From the NCBI RefSeq assembly GCF_003143855.1, contig NZ_QFRK01000021.1, positions 37,032-101,031 on the forward strand: a DNA stretch of 64,000 nt, given 5' to 3'. Within the stretch, counting starts at the first letter, position 1; every line of letters begins with the position of its first letter. The DNA is from Streptomyces sp. NWU339. Lineage in GTDB: Bacteria > Actinomycetota > Actinomycetes > Streptomycetales > Streptomycetaceae. Below are positions 51,483-59,480 of this stretch, in pieces. A model generated the notes under the pieces. That model was given only the letters and a program-made list of their open reading frames with translations. It ran no database searches and was not told where the DNA came from. The translations under genes were made by a program, and so were the position numbers.

Positions 51483-52712
51483 CTACAGTGCCACGCCGAG
51501 CAGGGCGTCCACCGCGCGGGAGACGATGCCGGGCGCGCCCGCGTCCGTCCCGCCGTTCTGCTCCTGGGTCACGGCCCAGCGGTCGACGGCGGCCAGGGCG
51601 GCCGGGGCGTCCAGGTCGTTGGACAGGGCCTCGCGGATCTCCTCCACGAGCGCCTCGGCGGGCGGACCGTCGGGGCGGGAGACGGCGGCCCGCCAGTGTT
51701 CGAGCCGGATCCCGGCATCCAGGAGGACCTGGTCCGTCCATTCCCAGTCGGCGCGGTAGTGGTGGGCGAGCAGCGCCAGCCGGATCGCCGCCGGGTCGAC
51801 GCCGTCGCGCCGCAGCCGGGACACGAAGACCAGGTTGCCCTTGGACTTGGACATCTTCTCGCCGTGCAGGGCGACCATGCCGGCGTGGACGTACGCCTTG
51901 GCCATGGGGAACTCGCCGGTGAGCACCTGGGCGTGCGAGGCGCCCATCTCGTGGTGCGGGAAGACCAGGTCGGAACCGCCGCCCTGGACGTCGAAGCCCA
52001 TGCCCAGATGGTCGAGGGCGATGGCCACGCACTCGATGTGCCAACCGGGTCGGCCCCTGCCGAGCGACCCGCCGTCCCAGCTGGGTTCGCCCTCGCGGGC
52101 GGCCATCCAGAGCATCGGGTCGAGGGGGTTCTTCTTGCCCGGGCGGTCCGGGTCGCCGCCGCGTTCGGCGGACAGCAGCCGCATGGCGGCCGCGTCGAGG
52201 TTCGAGACCCGCCCGAAGTTCGGGTCGGACTCCACGGAGAAGTAGACGTCGTCATCGAGTTCGTACGCCGCGCCGAGGTCGCGCAGTCGTTCGACGAGCG
52301 GGACGATGCCGGGTATCGCCTCCACCGCGCCTATGTACTGCTGCGGCGGCAGCATCCGCAGGGCCGTCATGTCCTCGCGGAAGAGCCGGGTCTCCCGCTC
52401 GGCGAGCGCGGCCCAGTCGACGCCGTCCCGCTCGGCCCGCTCCAGCAGCGGGTCGTCGATGTCGGTGACGTTCTGGACGTAATGGACCTGCCGCTTGGTG
52501 TCGAGCCACACGCGCTGCACGAGGTCGAACGCGTTGTACGTCGCGGCGTGTCCGATGTGGGTGGCGTCGTACGGGGTGATGCCGCAGACGTAGATACGGG
52601 CGACGGGGCCGGGGTCGAGCGGGGTCAGGCCCCCGGTCGCGGTGTCGTGGATCCTCAGGTCGCGCCCCTGACCGGGAAGGGCGGGGACCTCGGAAGCGGG
52701 CCAGGCATGCAT
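51483..52712 (-). CDS. mshC: L-cysteine:1D-myo-inosityl glucosaminide ligase MshC
   Basis: Enzyme of 409 aa that joins cysteine to GlcN-inositol in mycothiol synthesis, with ATP. It is a cysteinyl-tRNA synthetase paralogue: YVCGITPYDATHIGHAATY at the N terminus, zinc-site residues in WHIECVAIA and PHHEMGAS, and the signature HGEKMSKSKGNL. It is shorter than CysRS because the anticodon-binding region is missing. ATG at 52712. Last gene of a leftward block with three other conserved genes. Confidence 0.93.
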   Translation of the reverse strand: MHAWPASEVPALPGQGRDLRIHDTATGGLTPLDPGPVARIYVCGITPYDATHIGHAATYNAFDLVQRVWLDTKRQVHYVQNVTDIDDPLLERAERDGVDWAALAERETRLFREDMTALRMLPPQQYIGAVEAIPGIVPLVERLRDLGAAYELDDDVYFSVESDPNFGRVSNLDAAAMRLLSAERGGDPDRPGKKNPLDPMLWMAAREGEPSWDGGSLGRGRPGWHIECVAIALDHLGMGFDVQGGGSDLVFPHHEMGASHAQVLTGEFPMAKAYVHAGMVALHGEKMSKSKGNLVFVSRLRRDGVDPAAIRLALLAHHYRADWEWTDQVLLDAGIRLEHWRAAVSRPDGPPAEALVEEIREALSNDLDAPAALAAVDRWAVTQEQNGGTDAGAPGIVSRAVDALLGVAL

Positions 52713-52838
52713 CTCATGAGCGTAACCGGACCGCGGTCCCCAATACGAACCGGAGCAGCTCGGACGACCGAGAAGGCACTCTTGCGCATCCCCGCCGGAC
52801 GTGCCCCGTCACGCGGGAGCCGTGTGCCGGCGCCCGGG

Positions 52839-53672
52839 TCAGACGGGTGGCCAGGGAATCGCCGGCCACCGGCCGCCGGGCTGCGGATGGGCGCCGGAGG
52901 CGAGCAGGGACGCCACCCGCGCGCGGGTGGCGTCGATCTCCGCGCGGGTGATCAGCGGGGCCAGCGAGGCGGCCAGCGCGCCGCCTTCGGCGAGTGCCTT
53001 CCCGAGGACCTCGAGGACGTCGCGTACCTCCTCGGTCAGCGGTTCCCCCGCCCAGCCCCACAGCAGGGTGCGCAGCTTGTCCTCGGCGTTGAAGGTGACC
53101 CCGTGGTCGATGCCGTAGAGCCGGCCGTCCCGCGTGGGCAGAAGGTGCCCGCCCTTGCGGTCGGCGTTGTTGATCACCGCGTCGAGCACGGCCAGCCGCC
53201 GCAGCCGTACGTCGTCGGCGTGCACGAGCAGCGCGGTGCGTCCCTCGCCCACCTCGGCGAACCCGACCGCCTTCCAGCCGGGTCCGGGCTCCTCCCGGTC
53301 CACCAGCGCGAGCAGTTCCGCCTCCGGCGTGGCCTCGATCCACAGCTGGCACATGCCCTCGCCGTGCGGCCCGTCCCGCAGCACGGTGGGCGGCACCAGT
53401 CCCCAACCGGTCGCCTCGGACACCTGGTACGCCGCGACCTCGCGCCCGGCGAGCGTCCCGTCGGGGAAGTCCCACAGGGGGCGCTCCCCCGCGACGGGCT
53501 TGTAGACGCAGGCGGCCTCGCGGCCCTCGTGGGTCACGGTGCAGTACAGCGCCGCGTTCGACGCCTCACGGATGCGTCCGCGAACGGTCAGTTCGCCCTC
53601 GGCGAGCAGCACCGCGTCGGCGGGGTCGGCGGTGGTCACGCCCCGCGGCGGTATCCGTTCTGGCGCGGACAT
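52839..53672 (-). CDS. SCO1664-family protein, PI3/4-kinase-like fold
   Basis: Protein of 277 aa of an actinobacterial family without known function. Two kinase-like motifs are visible: VINNADRKGGHLL resembles a catalytic loop, and YGIDHGVTF resembles the metal-binding DFG segment, as in phosphoinositide kinases. The N-terminal EASNAALYCTVTHEGREA and VYKPVAGERPLWDF could hold the ATP-binding Lys. ATG at 53672 overlaps the end of the DUF3090 gene by 37 bp. Substrate unknown. Its place beside mshC suggests a link with inositol-containing mycothiol (inference). Confidence 0.8.
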   Translation of the reverse strand: MSAPERIPPRGVTTADPADAVLLAEGELTVRGRIREASNAALYCTVTHEGREAACVYKPVAGERPLWDFPDGTLAGREVAAYQVSEATGWGLVPPTVLRDGPHGEGMCQLWIEATPEAELLALVDREEPGPGWKAVGFAEVGEGRTALLVHADDVRLRRLAVLDAVINNADRKGGHLLPTRDGRLYGIDHGVTFNAEDKLRTLLWGWAGEPLTEEVRDVLEVLGKALAEGGALAASLAPLITRAEIDATRARVASLLASGAHPQPGGRWPAIPWPPV

Positions 53673-54226
53673 ACGTGTCCTTCCGGGTCGAGGGGGAGGC
53701 TGCACAGCGGGCACGGCGGCCGTCCCGCGTTGACGACGTCGAGGGCACGCTTGGCGAAGGCACGGGCCTGGACACCGGTGAGCCGGACCCTGAGCATAGG
53801 GGGCCCGTTCTCCTCGTCCTGGAGCAGCCGCTCCTCCGCCTCGGCGAGGTCCTCCTCGGACTCGGCGTCCAGTTCGACGAGTGCCTGCGCCTCGACGATC
53901 ATGCACTCCTCCTCGCCGTCCCAGGCGAGGGCCATGGTGCCGACGCGGAACTCCTCCTCCACCGGGGAGTCCAACGGGGCGGTGTCGGCGATCTCGGCCG
54001 GTGCCACGGCGGGCACCGCGGCGCTGCCCCCGCTACGGCGCACGACCTCGTCGAGCAGTTCGTCCATGCGCTCGGCGAGCGCGGCGACCTGGGTCTTCTC
54101 CAGAGCCACGCTGGTCACCCGGGAGCCGGCTGAGGCCTGGAGGAAGAACGTACGGCGCCCTGGCAGTCCGACCGTACCGGCCACGAAACGTTCCGGCTGG
54201 TCGTAGAGGAACACCTGACGGGACAC
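53636..54226 (-). CDS. DUF3090-family protein
   Basis: Protein of 196 aa. It begins VSRQVFLYDQPERFVAGTVG, has an acidic middle and ends with a probable zinc site (PPCPLCSLPLDPEGHVCP). GTG at 54226 follows GGAG. The family is restricted to actinobacteria and close relatives, with unknown function. Strong translational coupling to the SCO1664-family gene (37-bp overlap) implies that the two proteins work together. Confidence 0.82.
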   Translation of the reverse strand: MSRQVFLYDQPERFVAGTVGLPGRRTFFLQASAGSRVTSVALEKTQVAALAERMDELLDEVVRRSGGSAAVPAVAPAEIADTAPLDSPVEEEFRVGTMALAWDGEEECMIVEAQALVELDAESEEDLAEAEERLLQDEENGPPMLRVRLTGVQARAFAKRALDVVNAGRPPCPLCSLPLDPEGHVCPRQNGYRRGA

Positions 54227-54328
54227 GTCCTGTCTCCATTGAGAGTTGTGGGTACGGGGATCAGCCAAGACGGCTGCGACGACTGAGACGGCGCTGCTGT
54301 GACCGCTTCACCCTACTGCGGCCGACGA

Positions 54329-55015
54329 TCACGGTGCGCCCGCACCGCCCCCGACCGGGGCGTCGTCGGCGGGCGGCTCCTCGCGCGGCACCAGGGAGGC
54401 GAAGTCACCGGTGTCGCCGAGCCGGACGAGGTAGGGGCGCAGCCGTGTGTAGCGGATCGCGGTGATGGAACACGGCTCCACGGAGATCCGCTGAAAGAGG
54501 TCGAGATGAAGTCCGAGCGCGTCCGCGACGAGGGACTTGATGATGTCCCCGTGCGAGCACATGAGGTACACGGCGTCGGGGCCGTGATCGCGTTCCACGC
54601 GCGCGTTCCACTCGCGCACCGCCTCGGCGACGCGTGTCTGCATGGCGCGCATGGACTCCCCGCCGGGGAAGGCGGCCGCCGAGGGATGGGCCTGCACCAC
54701 CTCCATGAGGGGTTCGTCCTTCAGTTCGGCGAGCTTGCGGCCGGTCCAGTCGCCGTAGTGGCACTCCCCGATGCGCTCGTCGGTGTGGGCGGTGAGGCCG
54801 GGCCGGGCCCTCAGCAGCGGCTGGATCGTCTCCTGGCAGCGCTGGAGAGGGCTGGCGACGATCTCGGAGAGGGGCAGTTCGGCGAGCCGTCCGGGCAGCG
54901 CGGCGGCCTGCGCGGCCCCGCGTTCGTCCAGGGCGACGCCGGGCGACCAGCCGGCGAGCAGTCCCTCGGTGTTGGCGGTGGATCGTCCGTGCCGGACCAG
55001 GAGCAACGTGGGCAT
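54329..55015 (-). CDS. Histidine phosphatase family protein (phosphomutase-like)
   Basis: Protein of 228 aa with the RHG catalytic motif LLVRHGRSTAN at the start, the second His in MCSHGDIIKS and the conserved Glu in GECHYGDW. Such enzymes remove phosphate from small molecules or act as phosphoglycerate mutases; substrate unknown. ATG at 55015. First gene of the leftward block phosphatase-DUF3090-SCO1664 family-mshC. It is divergent from the broken corA gene. Confidence 0.88.
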   Translation of the reverse strand: MPTLLLVRHGRSTANTEGLLAGWSPGVALDERGAAQAAALPGRLAELPLSEIVASPLQRCQETIQPLLRARPGLTAHTDERIGECHYGDWTGRKLAELKDEPLMEVVQAHPSAAAFPGGESMRAMQTRVAEAVREWNARVERDHGPDAVYLMCSHGDIIKSLVADALGLHLDLFQRISVEPCSITAIRYTRLRPYLVRLGDTGDFASLVPREEPPADDAPVGGGAGAP

Positions 55016-55101
55016 GCGGACCAGGGTAGGCGCACGCGCGGGTGTGCCGTCAGGTGCTGTGCCGGGTGTGCCGGCCGGCCGGTGAAGGGAGAACGCGTTC
55101 C

Positions 55102-56131
55102 GTGATCGTCGACTGTGCCATCTACCGGGACGGGCACCGTACGGAGGGGCCCGAGGACTTCTCCGGCGCGCTGGAGGACGCACGGGCGGCGAAGGGTTTC
55201 GTCTGGATCGGGCTGCACGAGCCGACGACGGACGAGTTCGCCCTGGTCTCGCGGGAGTTCGGCCTTCATCCTCCCCCATAGCCCTGAACGGGCATGGGAG
55301 GCGCCCCCAGCGGTCGAGGACGCCCTCAAGGCACATCAGCGGCCCAAGCTGGAGGTGTACGACGACTCGCTGTTCATGGTCCTCAAGCCGGTCGATTACG
55401 AGCCGGACGGTGCCGTCGTCTCCACCGGCGAGATCATGATCTTCCTGGGCGACTCGTTCGTGGTGACCGTCCGGCACGGCGAGGGCTCCCCGCTGGACAC
55501 CGTACGCAGCCGGCTGGAGCACGAACCGGAGCTGCTGGGCAAAGGACCGACGTCGGTGGTGTACGCGATCGCCGACGCCGCCGTCGACCACTATCTCGTC
55601 GTGGCGACCGAGCTGCAGACCGATCTGGAGGAGCTGGAGGCGGAGGTCTTCTCACCGGAGGGCGCCGGCACCCGGCTCACCGCGTCCCGGATCTACACCT
55701 TCAAGCGGCATGTCCTGGAGTTCCGCCGGGCGAGCGGGCCGCTGACAATGCCGATGGCGCGGCTGACGGAGGCGGGCGCGTTCGGTGCGGCGGTGCCCTT
55801 CGTGTCCAAGAAGGCACGTCCCTTCTTCCGTGACGTGCACGACCACCTCACGCGCGTGAACGATTCCGCGGAGGGGATGGACCGGTTGGTCTCGGACATC
55901 CTCTCGGCGCATCTGGCCCAGGTGAGCGTCCGTCAGAACGACGACATGCGGAAGATCTCCGCGTGGGCGGCCATGGCCGCGATCCCCACCATGCTCGCGG
56001 GGATCTACGGCATGAACTTCGAGCACATGCCGGAACTGCGGTGGGAGTGGTCCTATCCGGCGGTGATCCTGGTGATGGCCGCGCTGGAGGTGCTCCTGTA
56101 CCGGTTGTTCAAGCGGCGCGGGTGGATGTAG
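55102..56131 (+). pseudogene. corA: Magnesium/cobalt transporter CorA, disrupted by small palindromic insertion
   Basis: The N-terminal part (GTG at 55102, 59 codons: VIVDCAIYRDGHRTEGPEDF to EFGLHPPP) ends at TAG 55279-55281. The rest of CorA continues in another frame from AVEDALKAHQRPKLEVYDD (55310) to 56131, including the MAAIPTMLAGIYGMNFEHMP pore motif and a second membrane helix. Between His (CAT, 55267-55269) and Ala (GCG, 55310-55312) there are 40 bases where the family has about two residues. The excess is about 34 bp, an imperfect palindrome, which causes both a frameshift and a stop. A restart at ATG 55376 would give about 251 residues lacking part of the cytoplasmic domain. CorA normally imports Mg2+ as a pentamer. 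Confidence 0.85.
55270..55309. repeat. Small palindromic element inserted in corA
   Basis: The segment from 55270 to 55301 folds as CCTCCC..AT.GCCC paired with GGGCATGGGAGG around a TGAAC loop, with small bulges. The following GCGCCCCCA completes a typical Streptomyces GC-rich palindromic repeat as I recall such elements. Its length (about 34 bp net) is not a multiple of three. Confidence 0.75.
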
Positions 56132-56154
56132 CGGGGCGTGGGCCCGTCCGGGGG

Positions 56155-56943
56155 TCAGGCGAACTCGGGCGCGCTGCTCGCGGGGTCGCCCAGGGCGTCG
56201 CGGCGTTCCGGCATCCTCAGGGAGACCATGCGGCGCCAGCCGCCCAGGCGCTCGTAGGCGTACACCGCGTGGATGCCGGCCGCCAGGAGCGCCCCTCTGG
56301 CCCGGGACCAGCCGAGGATGTCTCCCATCCGGGCCATCACCGCGAGGCTGACGTCGCGGTGGACGCGGATCTCGGCGAGCGCGCACGCGCACAGGGTGCG
56401 CTGGATGGCTCGGCCGTGCCCGGCGTACGCGAGGCGCAGCAGTTCCTCGTGGCAGTAGGCGAGGTGGCTGTCCTCGTCGTGGGAGATCATCGTGACGGCG
56501 CGGCCGAGTTCGGGGTGGTCGGCGAAGTGCTTGCGGAGCAGTTCCATCTGCTCGGAGGCGCGCTGCTCGGTGACGCGGCTGTGCGCGAGATAGGTGACGA
56601 TGTCCTGGACGGTGAGCGGTTCGTCGCGCCTGAGCTTGTCGTGCGCCAGGCCGATACCGCTCCGCTCGAGGAGCATGGTGTAGTCGGTCTCGGGCGGGAC
56701 GGGGACCGGTCGCACACCGCGCTTCTTCATCAGGGCGTTGAAGATACGTCCGTGCTTGTCCTCGTCGGCGCCGTGCCTGGTGATCTTGGGGGCGAGTCCG
56801 CGCTGGCTCTCCGGAACCAGGGCCGCGATCCGGGCGTTCTCCCAGCCGCCCTGCGACTCGCCGCTGGCGGCGATGGAGCAGAACAGCGCGAAGGAGTCGT
56901 CGTCGTCGAGGATCTCCTGGAACAGACTCTTGGCCGACAGCAT
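56155..56943 (-). CDS. Ferritin-like protein, unknown function
   Basis: Helical protein of 262 aa. Two metal-ligand-like motifs, GADEDKHGRIFN and ISHDEDSHLAYCHEE, lie about 75 residues apart, as in di-iron ferritin-like proteins; further Glu residues are available in SGESQGGWENAR and RVTEQRASEQ. Function unknown. ATG at 56943 follows GAGAGGGG. Directly upstream is a five-copy 15-bp tandem repeat. It converges with the broken corA. Confidence 0.75.
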   Translation of the reverse strand: MLSAKSLFQEILDDDDSFALFCSIAASGESQGGWENARIAALVPESQRGLAPKITRHGADEDKHGRIFNALMKKRGVRPVPVPPETDYTMLLERSGIGLAHDKLRRDEPLTVQDIVTYLAHSRVTEQRASEQMELLRKHFADHPELGRAVTMISHDEDSHLAYCHEELLRLAYAGHGRAIQRTLCACALAEIRVHRDVSLAVMARMGDILGWSRARGALLAAGIHAVYAYERLGGWRRMVSLRMPERRDALGDPASSAPEFA

Positions 56944-56973
56944 CTTGGGCCCCTCTCCACGACGATTCCGCAC

Positions 56974-57048
56974 GTTCCCTGGTCCGGTGTTCCGTGGTCC
57001 GGTGTTCCGTGGTCCGGTGTTCCGTGGTCCGGTGTTCCGTGGTCCGCG
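56974..57048. repeat. Five tandem 15-bp repeats upstream of ferritin-like gene
   Basis: Units of GTTCCGTGGTCCGGT repeated five times head to tail (the first with one change, the last with two changes at its end). They lie 31-105 bp before the ATG, probably in the promoter or 5' leader. No matching copies were noticed elsewhere in the window. Confidence 0.95.
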
Positions 57049-57174
57049 AAGAACGAGTCAATTGCGAGGAGGCGCGCACGGCAACAGGTGTGCCCGGTAA
57101 CTCCGCCAAAAGGAGGACGGGCGCGGGGACACGGGGGCGTAACCGGAGGGGGCCGCCGGGCGTTGTGGTGGGGG

Positions 57175-57217
57175 ACGGCCGTGGCGGGGAGGACCCCCGA
57201 GCCCCCGCCACGGCCGT
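57175..57217 (-). terminator. Terminator hairpin after F420-type oxidoreductase gene
   Basis: A perfect 15-bp stem (ACGGCCGTGGCGGGG and complement, 13-base loop) lies 41 bp beyond the gene's stop. Confidence 0.7.
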
Positions 57218-57257
57218 GGAGACTTCACCCGCGGCACCCGGCGCCCCGGGACAGGGC

Positions 57258-58313
57258 CTACGCGAGGCCCGCGTGCTCCAGCGCCTCGGTGCCGGCGCGC
57301 AGGGAGGCGAGGCGCTCGTCGAGCGTGAAGCCCGCGGGGGCGAGGGTGAGGGTGGTGACCCCCGCTGCCGCATAGGCCTTCATCCGGTCCGCGATGCGGT
57401 CCACGGAGCCGAGCAGCGTCGTGGAGTCGATCAGGTCGTGCGGCACGGCCGCGGCGGCGCCCTGCTTGTCGCCCGACAGGTACTTGTCCTGGATCTCGGC
57501 GGCTTCCCGCTCGTAGCCCATGCGCCCGGCGAGCTGGTTGTAGAAGTTCTGCTTGCGGCTGCCCATGCCCCCGACGTACAGCGCGGTGTAGGGACGGAAG
57601 GTGTCGGCGAGGGCGGCGACGTCCTTGTCGTCGCCGACGGCGAGCGGGAGCGTGGGGCAGATGTCGAAGCCGTCGAGGGTCTTGCCGGCCTTCTCGCGGC
57701 CCGCCCTGATGTGCTTGACGGCGGTGTCCTCGAGGTGGTCGGCGGAGGGGAAGATCAGCAGCGCGCCGTCGGCGATCTCACCGGTCTGCTCGAGGTTCTT
57801 CGGGCCGATCGCGGCGATGTAGAGGGGGATGTGCTCGCGCTGCGGGTGCACGGTGAGCTTGATGGGCTTGCCCGGACCGCCGGGCAGGGGCAGGGTCCAG
57901 TGCTCACCGTCGTGGGAGAGACGCTCGCGCGTCATGGCCTTGCGGACGATCTCGACGTACTCGCGGGTCCGCGAGAGGGGCTTGTCGAACTTGACGCCGT
58001 ACCAGCCCTCGGAGACCTGCGGGCCGGACACGCCGAGACCGAGGCGGAACCGGCCGCCGGAGAGGGAGTCGAGGGTGGCGGCGGTCATCGCGGTCATCGC
58101 GGGCTGGCGGGCGGGGATCTGGAAGATGGCCGAGCCGACGTCGATCCGCTCGGTCTGGGCGGCGACCCAGGTGAGCACGGTGGCCGCGTCGGAGCCGTAG
58201 GCCTCGGCGGCCCAGCAGACCGCGTATCCCAGGCGGTCGGCCTCCTGTGCCACGGCGAGGTTGTCCGAGTCCATTCCGGCACCCCAGTAGCCGAGGTTGA
58301 TCCCGAGTTTCAT
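57258..58313 (-). CDS. LLM-class F420-dependent oxidoreductase
   Basis: Luciferase-like TIM-barrel enzyme of 351 aa that probably uses reduced F420. It starts MKLGINLGYWGAGMDSDNLA; AVCWAAEAYGSDAATVLTWV, IPARQPAMTAMTAATLDSLS, GGRFRLGLGVSGPQVSEGW and LYIAAIGPKNLEQTGEIADG are typical of the F420-binding LLM family. ATG at 58313. Substrate unknown. It is divergent from the aldo/keto reductase gene. Confidence 0.9.
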   Translation of the reverse strand: MKLGINLGYWGAGMDSDNLAVAQEADRLGYAVCWAAEAYGSDAATVLTWVAAQTERIDVGSAIFQIPARQPAMTAMTAATLDSLSGGRFRLGLGVSGPQVSEGWYGVKFDKPLSRTREYVEIVRKAMTRERLSHDGEHWTLPLPGGPGKPIKLTVHPQREHIPLYIAAIGPKNLEQTGEIADGALLIFPSADHLEDTAVKHIRAGREKAGKTLDGFDICPTLPLAVGDDKDVAALADTFRPYTALYVGGMGSRKQNFYNQLAGRMGYEREAAEIQDKYLSGDKQGAAAAVPHDLIDSTTLLGSVDRIADRMKAYAAAGVTTLTLAPAGFTLDERLASLRAGTEALEHAGLA

Positions 58314-58493
58314 GACCCTCTCCCCTTACTCGTCAGTAACGTCGCTTGCGGTGACCCTATACCGCCGACGGCCGGGCCGGGGGGCGGTGCCGCGCCGTGG
58401 GAGACCGGGCCGGGTGGGACCTGGGGAAACCCGGGGGAATCAGTTGTCCACAGGTACCCACACCGCAGGTGTCGGCCAGTAATCTCGGCGTTC

Positions 58494-59480
58494 ATGGAGC
58501 AGAGGCATCTCGGCCGTACCGGCCTGCGCGTGTCCCGCATCGGTCTCGGGACCCTGACCTGGGGTCGGGACACCGACGAGCACGACGCCGCGGACCTCTT
58601 GAAGACGTTCTGGGAAGCGGGCGGGACCCTCGTCGACACCGCCGACGTGTACGGCGACGGGGAGGCCGAGTACCTGCTCGGGCAGCTCATGGACGGGCTG
58701 GTGCCGCGCCGGGACCTCGTCATCTCGACGAAGGCCGGGAGCGTACCGGACCCGGAGCGCAGATTCGACGGCTCGCGCGGCCATCTGCTCTCCGCGCTGG
58801 ACGCCTCGCTCGCCCGTCTCGGCACCGATCACGTCGACGTGTGGCACGTCCACGCCTACGACCCCTCCACCCCGCTGGACGAGACGCTCCAGGCCCTCGA
58901 CATCGCCGTCGCCAGCGGGCGTGCCCGCTATGCCGGGGTGTCCAACTTCTGCGGCTGGCAACTGGCCAAGGCGGCGACCTGGCAGCTCGCCGCGCCGGGG
59001 GTGCGGGCCCGGTTGGCGAGTACCCAGATGGAGTACTCGCTGCTCCAGCGGGGCGTGGAGCGGGAGGTGCTGCCGGCGGCCGTCGACACGGGGATCGGGA
59101 TCCTGCCGTCCTCGCCGCTCGGGCGGGGCGTACTGACCGGCAAGTACCGGGGCGACGCCTTGCCGCCGGACTCGCGGGGTGCCTCCGAGCACATGGCGCC
59201 GTTCGTCGCGCCGTATCTCGACGACACGGCGAGCAGGATCGTGGACGCCGTGACCACGGCGGCGGACGGGCTCGCCGTGACCGCGCTCCAGGTCGCCCTC
59301 GCGTGGGTGCGGGACCGCCCGGGCGTGGCCGCTCCCATCGTCGGCGCGCGCAACGCCCGGCAGCTCGCGGCGGCACTGTCAGTGGAGGCGCTTAGTCTTC
59401 CTGACGAGATCTGCCGGGCGCTCGACGACGTGTCGGCGCCCGTGCACCGCTATCCCGATCACGACTGGAGCACGCTGTGA
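58494..59480 (+). CDS. Aldo/keto reductase
   Basis: NADPH-dependent reductase of 328 aa. The catalytic tetrad is visible: Asp and Tyr in DTADVYGDGE, Lys in ISTKAGS, His in VDVWHVHAYD. ATG at 58494 lacks a clear ribosome binding site; a TAATCT 13 bp upstream would fit a leaderless promoter. Its TGA overlaps the start of the next gene (GTGA). Confidence 0.9.
   Translation: MEQRHLGRTGLRVSRIGLGTLTWGRDTDEHDAADLLKTFWEAGGTLVDTADVYGDGEAEYLLGQLMDGLVPRRDLVISTKAGSVPDPERRFDGSRGHLLSALDASLARLGTDHVDVWHVHAYDPSTPLDETLQALDIAVASGRARYAGVSNFCGWQLAKAATWQLAAPGVRARLASTQMEYSLLQRGVEREVLPAAVDTGIGILPSSPLGRGVLTGKYRGDALPPDSRGASEHMAPFVAPYLDDTASRIVDAVTTAADGLAVTALQVALAWVRDRPGVAAPIVGARNARQLAAALSVEALSLPDEICRALDDVSAPVHRYPDHDWSTL

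Noticed and set aside
51251..51922. Open frame across the PAC2-mshC junction
   Set aside because: It runs through the terminator and antisense to mshC; Arg/Pro-rich shadow frame.
56974..57048. Tandem repeat as a CRISPR array
   Set aside because: The 15-bp units are contiguous without spacers and no cas genes are present.
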